Below, piece by piece: positions 6,146 through 12,297 of a stretch of 14,626 nucleotides of DNA. The notes below the pieces were generated by a model. That model was given only the letters and a program-made list of their open reading frames with translations. It was not told the origin of the DNA and searched no databases. The position numbers and the translations under genes are program-made. The stretch is from an uncultured Eubacteriales bacterium. Lineage in GTDB: Bacteria > Bacillota > Clostridia > Oscillospirales > Acutalibacteraceae. The stretch is from positions 1 through 14,626 of the forward strand of contig ONVG01000018.1 of assembly GCA_900321195.1 (NCBI GenBank). Direction: 5' to 3'. How positions within the stretch are numbered: the stretch's first letter is position 1; each line of letters begins with the position of its first letter.

Positions 6146-7814
6146 AAGCTGCACCCCTCTTGTTGAACTGCGGAAGTCTTCTTTTTGCTATATTTGACTG
6201 GAAAATAATGTGCATAAGTACAAGTGCGAAAAGCTCAGCGGCAGATACAGCTGCAAGAAAATAGTAGAATGCGCTGCTTTGAGGACCGCTTAATGCAAAC
6301 GGAAGTCCTTTGAAAAAGCCGACATTCATATTTTCATCTAATATTGCTGCAAGGAATATTAATGAGGTAATGATTATAGATACCCTCATAATAAAATTTA
6401 TGATATTGAATTTTTTTGCTTCAACGAGTATTCCGTTAGACTGCATTGTGGCGTTTGAAAGCTCTATTTTTCTTATCTTTCCCGTAAGTGTGCTCTGAGG
6501 TATAAAATATTTGGTAAGAAGGATAAACAAAGAAAATCCTGCCAGTATTATTCCGATACTATATCGCGTCTGATAATATGTTCCGTCAGTTGTAATAAGT
6601 ATCAGTCCGACAACTGCGACTATACTCTGAAATACAAAGCCGAACGGCAGTCTTTTTGTAAGCTCCTTCTGGTCAAGAGCCGAGCCTATAGTTTTTATGT
6701 AGCCGTGCTGTATTACGTACATTCCCGATAATCCGAGCATGGTGCAAACGCCCAGTGTTGTTGTTGCAGGGAGTGTCGGCAGATAATTCATAACTGTCAT
6801 AAGTATTGCAAATATAACAGATGAGAATATGAGTGCCGCGATAAGTATTCTGACAGGACTGAGCGGCAGGTCGGCGGCGACTTTTCCTGTCTGACCGTTT
6901 ACGGCTGCATAGGTTATCTTTTCTTTGTTCCTGTAGCTCATGAACCATACGGGTAAAAGATTTTTATTTGACTGAACAACACGCAGCGGTATATTATTGT
7001 CATTGCAAAATATATCTGTTTTGAGCTTTTGCTTTTTTGCAGCCTTCTGCATATCCTTTGAATTTTCTATCTCATCAAGCGCTAAATGCGCCATTTCGTC
7101 TGTTATGACTGCGCTGTATTCATTTATATTGGTATCTCCGATTTCTGCATAAAATCCGCTGAGGTATGCGGGATGAAATTTCTTTATCTCATTTTTGTCA
7201 TAAGGTTCAAGCTTCATGCTTATATGGTCATCGAAAGCGACAGACACATCATGTGACAAGGTTTCGTTTATCACATATTTTGCGTTACCGTGAAGGTCGT
7301 AATGTTTCGTCTGATAGTCGTGGTTTCCTATATACTTTGCCTTGCTTGAAGCTCTTATTGAAACATCGCCGTCAATATTTCCTGTGAAGCTTACATACGG
7401 CATGTATATGCCTCTGAAGTTGTCTATAAGTTCTGGGTCACGATACTTTTTTGAAACAAAGATATGTTTTTTTACTTCTTTGCAGTAAAGCTCCTTGCAC
7501 TGCTCTTTTGTTATCCTGAACGGGATGATACCTTCGGGGCACCATTCTTTTCTGAGCTTGTCGAATATCATAGATGAGCCGCCGCAGTACGGACAGAAGC
7601 CCACAGCATCATTTTTATCAGTTGTATCTACCTCTGCGCCGCATGAAGGACATACATAAGCATAGCTTTCATAATATTCCTGAGTTTTTGCATCGTCAGA
7701 TATCTTATCTTTAAGACTTTCGGCATCGAAGCTGCTTTTGCAGTATTCACATATCATAAGCTGAGAATCTATGTCAAATCTCAGCTCTGCGCCGCATGAA
7801 GGACAATATATCAT
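6132..7814 (-). CDS. Zinc-ribbon multi-span membrane protein
   Basis: A 560-residue protein. Two zinc ribbons lie at the N-terminus: CPSC with CEYC (Cys4, 7, 22, 25) and CPSC with CPYC (Cys55, 58, 74, 77). A central soluble region of about 230 residues follows (IPFRITKEQCKELY, FRGIYMPYVSFTG, LLPVWFMSYRNKEKITYAAV), then six predicted membrane spans at roughly 325-346, 354-374, 391-411, 420-440, 472-494 and 514-540. Proteins with this N-terminal arrangement are common in Clostridia and are often misnamed as primosomal protein or RNA polymerase subunit from the zinc ribbon alone. Function is unknown; an even number of spans places both ends in the cytoplasm. It is the first gene of the operon with TPM and radical SAM and has its own promoter. 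The ATG has a GGGGTGG site 5 bases upstream. Confidence 0.88.
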   Translation of the reverse strand: MIYCPSCGAELRFDIDSQLMICEYCKSSFDAESLKDKISDDAKTQEYYESYAYVCPSCGAEVDTTDKNDAVGFCPYCGGSSMIFDKLRKEWCPEGIIPFRITKEQCKELYCKEVKKHIFVSKKYRDPELIDNFRGIYMPYVSFTGNIDGDVSIRASSKAKYIGNHDYQTKHYDLHGNAKYVINETLSHDVSVAFDDHISMKLEPYDKNEIKKFHPAYLSGFYAEIGDTNINEYSAVITDEMAHLALDEIENSKDMQKAAKKQKLKTDIFCNDNNIPLRVVQSNKNLLPVWFMSYRNKEKITYAAVNGQTGKVAADLPLSPVRILIAALIFSSVIFAILMTVMNYLPTLPATTTLGVCTMLGLSGMYVIQHGYIKTIGSALDQKELTKRLPFGFVFQSIVAVVGLILITTDGTYYQTRYSIGIILAGFSLFILLTKYFIPQSTLTGKIRKIELSNATMQSNGILVEAKKFNIINFIMRVSIIITSLIFLAAILDENMNVGFFKGLPFALSGPQSSAFYYFLAAVSAAELFALVLMHIIFQSNIAKRRLPQFNKRGAAYDKI

Positions 7815-7852
7815 AGTACCACCCCGAAATATTAAAAAAATTTTACATCACT

Positions 7853-7881
7853 ATACTATCAGATTTCATCATATTTTTCAA
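7853..7881 (-). promoter_or_regulatory. Promoter of the zinc-ribbon/TPM/radical SAM operon
   Basis: Read leftward: TTGAAA (7881-7876), a 17-base spacer and TAGTAT (7858-7853), preceded by an extended -10 TGA. It lies about 38 bases before the first ATG. Confidence 0.65.
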
Positions 7882-7921
7882 TATAATATTATTAACTTTG
7901 TTTTATTTTGAAAAAAATCTG

Positions 7922-7950
7922 TTGAAAAAAAATGTGTTTTATGATAATAT
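7922..7950 (+). promoter_or_regulatory. Promoter of the NifX-like/DtxR-like pair
   Basis: TTGAAA (7922-7927), 17 bases, then TAATAT (7945-7950) with TGA directly before it (extended -10). It is divergent from the promoter at 7853-7881, with the two -35 boxes about 40 bases apart. No dyad typical of a DtxR-type operator was identified over it. Confidence 0.65.
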
Positions 7951-7988
7951 CGTAATAAATAATAAAGATGATGACAAGGAGAGCGTAT

Positions 7989-8315
7989 ATGAAGATAGCA
8001 GTGGTATATGACAGTGAAAGCGGAAATATACACGAAAGCTTTGAGGATGCAAAGGTCCTGAGAATATATGATATTGAGGACAGAGAGATATTCCATACCG
8101 AAAATATAGGCACTATGGCGGAGTCTCCCAAAGATATACTCGGCCTTATACATATGATGGAAGCCGACTGTGTTTTGTGCGATAATATAACGCCTTATTC
8201 TATCGAGCTTCTTAAAGAAGAGGGTATTCTTCTTTACAGCGGTCTTGACGGAGAGGCTGACGGTATAGTTTATGCTTTCATAAACGGCTATCTCATATTC
8301 GGACCGGATGATTAG
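7989..8315 (+). CDS. NifX/NafY-like (dinitrogenase iron-molybdenum cofactor domain) protein
   Basis: A 108-residue protein resembling the small single-domain members of the Nitro_FeMo-Co family. The start MKIAVVYDSESGNIHESFED matches the family's first strand and turn. AKVLRIYDIEDREI is the second strand, and VLCDNITPYSIELLKEEGIL with YSGLDGEADGIVYAFINGYL resembles the C-terminal alpha/beta half. Family members bind or carry metal clusters, but nif genes are absent here, so a nitrogenase role is not implied. ATG 7989 was chosen because AAGGAGAG lies about 7 bases before it; an in-frame upstream ATG at 7968 lacks such a site. The downstream metalloregulator, 50 bases away on the same strand, supports a link to metal handling (inference). 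Similarity is moderate. Confidence 0.7.
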   Translation: MKIAVVYDSESGNIHESFEDAKVLRIYDIEDREIFHTENIGTMAESPKDILGLIHMMEADCVLCDNITPYSIELLKEEGILLYSGLDGEADGIVYAFINGYLIFGPDD

Positions 8316-8365
8316 ATAAAAAGCTTTTTGACAATTAATTAAGAATTATTTTTATGGAGGTTTTT

Positions 8366-8746
8366 ATGAAAACAGAAAGAACACCTGATAAAACTTTTGA
8401 GGATTATCTTGAAGCAATGCTCATTATAAAGGAGAGGAAGGGTATAATACGCTCTATTGATGTTGCGGCTGAGCTTAATGTCACAAAACCGAGCGTTACA
8501 TATACGACAAAGCGTCTCAGAGAGCGCGGATATATAACAATGGACTCCGACAACTTTATCACGATAACAGATGACGGAATGAAGATAGCCGAAAAAATAT
8601 ACAACCGTCACAAGACGCTTGGAAATCTGTTTATAAAGCTTGGCGTTGATGAAAAGACAGCCTTTGAGGATGCATGCAGGGTAGAGCATGACATAAGCGA
8701 GGACACATTCAATGCGCTTTGCAGATACCTTGAAAAATACGGTTAA
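8366..8746 (+). CDS. DtxR/MntR-family metal-dependent transcription regulator
   Basis: A 126-residue regulator. Residues 10-70 form the winged helix: TFEDYLEAMLIIKERKG, then IDVAAELNVTKPSVTYTTKR with the recognition helix, then RERGYITMDSDNFITITDDG as the wing. Residues 75-126 form the metal-binding dimerisation domain. Candidate ligands are Asp13 and Glu16 (like MntR Asp8 and Glu11), His82, and Cys104, Glu107 and His108 in DACRVEHDIS. The Cys at the first of these last three is the DtxR/IdeR (iron) state; MntR has Glu there. The ligand set is thus mixed and metal preference is uncertain. The SH3-like C-terminal domain of DtxR is absent, so the length is closer to MntR. ATG 8366 has GGAGG 5 bases upstream; an earlier in-frame ATG (8354) overlaps that site. 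It probably shares a transcript with the NifX-like gene. Confidence 0.88.
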   Translation: MKTERTPDKTFEDYLEAMLIIKERKGIIRSIDVAAELNVTKPSVTYTTKRLRERGYITMDSDNFITITDDGMKIAEKIYNRHKTLGNLFIKLGVDEKTAFEDACRVEHDISEDTFNALCRYLEKYG

Positions 8747-8755
8747 ACAAATTAA

Positions 8756-8805
8756 AACGGGTACAGCCGGAATTGACTGTACCCGTTAATTGTTTGACTT
8801 TTTTT
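8756..8805. terminator. Bidirectional terminator between converging genes
   Basis: AACGGGTACAG (8756-8766) pairs with CTGTACCCGTT (8777-8787) around a 10-base loop. The stem can extend outward through AAACAA (8745-8750) and TTGTTT (8790-8795). A run of seven T follows at 8799-8805, and TTTTAATTTGTTT follows on the other strand, so it suits both the regulator and the mutase gene. Confidence 0.85.
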
Positions 8806-8814
8806 AATTTAACA

Positions 8815-10533
8815 TTAAATTTTCATTATGGCTTTCATTGACTCAAACATCTTTTCTGAAACAGCAGATGCATCATCCTGTGTTTTTCCGACAGATGTTG
8901 CATATATTTTTATCTTTGGTTCTGTGCCGGATGGTCTTACGATGATACCGCTGCCGCCTTCAAGAGAATATGAAAGTACATTTGATTTCGGAAGATCTAT
9001 AGCAACAGTTTCACTTGTTTCTGTATTCTTTGAGTATGATTCAAGATAATCTGCTATTTCTGTTACCTTCATGCCGGCAATCTCTGTCGGGTGTGATTCT
9101 CTGAGAGATGTCATTATTTCAGCCATCTTGTTCATTCCTGCTTCACCGAGAAATTTGAAGCTCTCTGTTTTGTTGAAATAATATCCGTATTCACTGTATA
9201 TGGAGTTCATTACTTCATCAAGGCTCTTGCCCTGCTTATTATAGTAAGCAGCCATTTCGCATATGAGCATTGACGCTACAACGGCGTCCTTATCTCTTAC
9301 ATAGGTTCCTGCAAGATAGCCGTAGCTCTCTTCAAAGCCGAATACATAACGGTTCTCTTCGTTCTTCTGCTCAAGGAGAAGTATCTGTTCACCTATATAC
9401 TTGAAGCCTGTAAGTACGTTTTTCAGCTCACAGCCGTATTTATCGCATATCCTGTTTATAAGCTTGCTTGTAACGATAGTTTTTACAGCAACGGGCTTTT
9501 CGGGAAGTGTTCCTTTTTCCTTGCGGCAGGAAAGGATATAGTTCATAAGCATTATGCCTGTTTCGTTTCCTGTCATAAGACGGTAGCCGCTCTTTGTTTT
9601 TACTGCTATTCCTACACGGTCGCTGTCAGGGTCGGTAGCAAGGAGAAGATCAGCCTGTTCTTTTTTGCAAAGCTCCAGACCAACTCCGAGAGCTTCCTTC
9701 TCTTCGGGATTCGGATAAGGACAGGTAGTGAAATTTCCGTCGGGCATTTCCTGCTCGGGAACTACAACAACATTCTCTACTCCGATACGTGAAAGTATCT
9801 TTCTTACAAGCTTGTTTCCTGCGCCGTTGAGCGGTGTATAAACAACTTTGAGGTCTGAGCCTTTGCATGCATCGGGATTTATCCTCTGTTCGCTTACTCT
9901 GTCAAGATATGTTTCATAGAGGTCATCGCTTATCCACTCTATCATGCCGCTTTTAATGCCTTCTTCAAAGTCGACAAGCTTTATGTCGCCGTTGAAGTAA
10001 TCTACATTCTGTATCTCGTCATATACTGCATCAGCGTTTACGTCTGTCATCTGACAGCCGTCACTGCCGTAGCATTTATATCCGTTGTATTCGGCAGGGT
10101 TATGGCTTGCAGTTACCATTATTCCTGCGCTTGTTTTAAGCTCTCTTACGGCAAATGAAACAACAGGCGTAGGCTGCAGCTCGGTAGAGATATAAGCCTT
10201 TACACCGTTAGCCGCAAGTACTCTTGCAGCCTCTCTTGCAAAGAGGTCGGCTTTTATTCGTGAATCGTGCGATATCGCAACAGAAGGAGCATCATATTTT
10301 TTGTTAAGAAAGTTAGCGAGTCCCTGTGTTGCTTTGCGTACAGTATAAACATTCATTCTGTTTGTACCTGCGCCTATAACTCCTCTCAGACCTGCGGTCC
10401 CGAATTTGAGTTCGCGGTAAAATCTGTCGCGGATATCCTCGGCTTTGTCTGAAATGCTGTTAAGCTCTGCGATAAGGTCGCTGTCATCCACAGCATTTTT
10501 CAGCCACATTTCGTAAAGTTCTCTTATTTCCAT
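8815..10533 (-). CDS. Phosphoglucomutase-type alpha-D-phosphohexomutase (PgcA-like)
   Basis: A 572-residue phosphohexomutase of the group including Bacillus PgcA/YhxB and eukaryotic PGM2, which interconverts hexose 1- and 6-phosphates, most likely glucose. The early motif KFGTAGLRG (43-51) is typical of this group. The catalytic loop TASHNP (141-146) carries the phosphoserine, Ser143. DPDSDR (301-306) binds the magnesium ion. GFEESYG (399-405) is the sugar-specificity loop, and RPSGTEPK (533-540) binds the substrate phosphate. All four active-site loops are intact and the length is normal. ATG 10533 is preceded by GGGGGAG; an upstream in-frame alternative at 10569 is not supported by a good site. 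The gene is transcribed alone from its own promoter. It likely supplies glucose 1-phosphate for glycogen or envelope sugars, or handles sugar phosphates from polysaccharide breakdown. Confidence 0.93.
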   Translation of the reverse strand: MEIRELYEMWLKNAVDDSDLIAELNSISDKAEDIRDRFYRELKFGTAGLRGVIGAGTNRMNVYTVRKATQGLANFLNKKYDAPSVAISHDSRIKADLFAREAARVLAANGVKAYISTELQPTPVVSFAVRELKTSAGIMVTASHNPAEYNGYKCYGSDGCQMTDVNADAVYDEIQNVDYFNGDIKLVDFEEGIKSGMIEWISDDLYETYLDRVSEQRINPDACKGSDLKVVYTPLNGAGNKLVRKILSRIGVENVVVVPEQEMPDGNFTTCPYPNPEEKEALGVGLELCKKEQADLLLATDPDSDRVGIAVKTKSGYRLMTGNETGIMLMNYILSCRKEKGTLPEKPVAVKTIVTSKLINRICDKYGCELKNVLTGFKYIGEQILLLEQKNEENRYVFGFEESYGYLAGTYVRDKDAVVASMLICEMAAYYNKQGKSLDEVMNSIYSEYGYYFNKTESFKFLGEAGMNKMAEIMTSLRESHPTEIAGMKVTEIADYLESYSKNTETSETVAIDLPKSNVLSYSLEGGSGIIVRPSGTEPKIKIYATSVGKTQDDASAVSEKMFESMKAIMKI

Positions 10534-10599
10534 TCTTGACTCCCCCTTGGTAAAATAACTGTCACACACAACCGATTTTTCATGCTGTTTTATTATACT

Positions 10600-10628
10600 A
10601 TAATAACATATTTTTTCGCATGTTTCAA
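10600..10628 (-). promoter_or_regulatory. Promoter of the PgcA-like mutase gene
   Basis: Read leftward: TTGAAA (10628-10623), 17 bases, then TATTAT (10605-10600) with an extended -10 TGT before it. It has the same architecture as the promoters at 7853-7881 and 7922-7950. A nearby TATAAT (10598-10593) lacks a properly spaced -35. Confidence 0.6.
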
Positions 10629-10638
10629 CAGAAATTTT

Positions 10639-10682
10639 AAATATTTCAGATTATTTTTTTAAATATTTCAGGTTATTTTTTT
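10639..10682. repeat. Tandem 22-bp duplication
   Basis: Two adjacent 22-bp units (10639-10660 and 10661-10682), each of the form AAATATTTCAG, one variable base, TTATTTTTTT, differ at one position (A10650 against G10672). They lie upstream of the mutase promoter. They may be a slippage product or a duplicated regulatory site; nothing in the sequence decides between these. Confidence 0.75.
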
Positions 10683-10894
10683 ACATTTTTTCATAAGGCG
10701 TGTACAAAAACATTCCCTTTCGCTTATATTATTAAGACAGAAAAATGTTTATGCTTTAAAAATATTATCATTCGCTGTAATTCAGGGGTTTTCTTTGGAG
10801 GATATATGCGGTGATGAGCCGCTGATATTACATCAGATGTTTATTATAAATATATTTTACATAAATTTATATTAAAATTGTACATATTTAATGC
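10683..10894. other. Intergenic stretch without a gene, with short hairpins
   Basis: Part of the 428-base divergent spacer 10534-10961. No ORF of gene size is present. A good GGAGG (10797-10801) is followed after 4 bases by ATG-CGG-TGA (10806-10814), overlapping ATG-AGC-CGC-TGA (10814-10825). Two small hairpins follow: GCGG/CCGC (10808-10822) and CTGAT/ATCAG (10822-10836). It could be the remains of a gene or a tiny leader. The rest is AT-rich. Confidence 0.4.
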
Positions 10895-10928
10895 TTGTAT
10901 TGCAGAATGAGATAAGTTAAAATATAAG
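10895..10928 (+). promoter_or_regulatory. Promoter(s) of the Ser-rich-tail membrane protein gene
   Basis: Two overlapping choices: TTGTAT (10895-10900), 17 bases, TAAAAT (10918-10923); and TTGCAG (10900-10905), 17 bases, TATAAG (10923-10928). Either gives a leader of about 30 bases before the ATG at 10962. Confidence 0.6.
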
Positions 10929-10961
10929 TATGAATAACTTAAAATGACGGAGGACGTAAAA

Positions 10962-12194
10962 ATGACGGCAGACGAAAACAGCAAAGCATTGTCAGAGCTT
11001 GAAAATGATGAAGCATCTGACGTTAAGACCCCCGAAGAATTGAAAGAGAAAACGGAAACATCTGCTGATGCAGAGATCGATACTGAAAATGATACGGACG
11101 AAATTAAAGATGAAGATGAGGAAGCTCCCGAAGAAGAAGAAGCGCCTGACGGAGAAAATGATGGTGAAGACAAAAAAATCGCAAGAGTGCGCGCGCCGAT
11201 AATTATTGCGGCATGTCTGATATTTGTCTCGATATTGTTCTTTGTTCTATGGGGATTTTTCTTCTCTCAGAACAGCAAAATAGGCGTATGGCAGTACAGC
11301 GTAAGTGTCGGTGAGGGTGAAAACAAGTCTGTATATACATATACTCTAAGCCTTGAAAAAGACAATGTGTGCAGATATAATATGGGCGGCACTACATATA
11401 TAGGCAAATATACATCAAGAACTTCACCGAACGGCACAAAGCTGCTCAATATCGTATTGACAAGGCTTGGACGCGAAGCATACAACAATAATTTCAACTA
11501 TAACATAACAGGCTCACTGTTTACAGGCGGCAAGCTTATACTTACCGATATCGACGGACTTATCCTTACGCCTGACGCTATAGATTCAGAGAATTCCGAG
11601 TCTGTTGAAACAAAGAAAAAGCTGGCAGACAGTACGGTAATAAACGGCGTAAGATATTACAGGATACCGTTTGAGCCTGTAAGCTCCATAAAACCGCAGC
11701 TGAAGGCTTTTGACGAAGTAAAGACAGACGATCTTCTTACAGGTACATGGTATGAGAAAAACTCCAAGCCAAGTCTGGAATATACATTCACTTTCAATAA
11801 GGACGGCACTTATGAGATATTATACGATGATATAAACTATGTCGGCTACTATTCGGCAGAGGACGGCATTTGCAAGTATAATCTTGTTGCTGTAAACGGA
11901 AGTGTCGCTGAGGATACTATAAAATATTCCTTTGATGAGGACTCGAATCTCATTCTTGTTATAAACGACCAGGAAAGCAAGCTTGTAAAGACAAAAGACA
12001 AGTATGCTTTCAAACACCATGAGGAAAACAGCAAGACCGAAAATGAGTCAAGTGCTGAGTCAAGCGCTGAAACAAGTACAGAGTCAAGCGCTGAATCGAG
12101 CGCTGAATCAAGTACAGAGTCAAGCGCCGAAACAAGTACAGAGTCAAGTGCTGAATCAAGCACTGATGAAAGTACAGAAAGCGAAGCCGCATAA
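10962..12194 (+). CDS. Single-span membrane protein with acidic head and Ser/Glu/Thr-rich tail
   Basis: A 410-residue protein of unknown function. Residues 1-70 are very acidic and disordered-looking (EDEEAPEEEEAPDGENDGED), followed by KKIARVR and a membrane span at about 79-101. There is no signal cleavage site, so the head should be cytoplasmic and the remaining 300 residues outside. The outer part has two regions of similar flavour, IGVWQYSVSVGEG with YTYTLSLEKDNVCRYN, and LTGTWYEKNSKPSLEYTFTF with NKDGTYEILYDD. Gly-x-Trp-x-Tyr followed by thermometer-like strands recalls small beta-barrel/lipocalin-like modules of clostridial surface proteins, but this is weak. From about residue 359 the tail is low complexity, based on SSAESSAE and TSTESSAE, resembling a linker. 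ATG 10962 is chosen over 10944 because GGAGG lies 8 bases before it. The next gene, 103 bases downstream, may be cotranscribed. Confidence 0.82.
   Translation: MTADENSKALSELENDEASDVKTPEELKEKTETSADAEIDTENDTDEIKDEDEEAPEEEEAPDGENDGEDKKIARVRAPIIIAACLIFVSILFFVLWGFFFSQNSKIGVWQYSVSVGEGENKSVYTYTLSLEKDNVCRYNMGGTTYIGKYTSRTSPNGTKLLNIVLTRLGREAYNNNFNYNITGSLFTGGKLILTDIDGLILTPDAIDSENSESVETKKKLADSTVINGVRYYRIPFEPVSSIKPQLKAFDEVKTDDLLTGTWYEKNSKPSLEYTFTFNKDGTYEILYDDINYVGYYSAEDGICKYNLVAVNGSVAEDTIKYSFDEDSNLILVINDQESKLVKTKDKYAFKHHEENSKTENESSAESSAETSTESSAESSAESSTESSAETSTESSAESSTDESTESEAA
12045..12180 (+). repeat. Short degenerate repeat coding the Ser/Glu/Thr tail
   Basis: Units based on AGTCAAGYGCTGA and ACAAGTACAGAG alternate through the 3' end of the 410-residue gene. 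They encode (Ser-Ser-Ala-Glu)n and Thr-Ser-Thr-Glu blocks. The units are imperfect but keep the frame, so the tail length is probably variable among strains. Confidence 0.65.
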
Positions 12195-12297
12195 CGCTTT
12201 TAAAAATGCGGTATTACAGGATGTCAACACGCAGGATGAAAAAATATCATTCTGCGATTGATAATATAAATTCCAATTTGAAAAGGAGAGTAACCAT

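Noticed and set aside
7968..7989. Earlier in-frame ATG for the NifX-like gene
   Set aside because: The AAGGAGAG site lies downstream of it and is well spaced for the ATG at 7989, which also gives the family-typical N-terminus.
8328..8356. A consensus TTGACA upstream of the metalloregulator
   Set aside because: No acceptable -10 box occurs at 16-18 bases, and a transcript started there would begin at or beyond the ribosome binding site; transcription from 7922-7950 is more likely.
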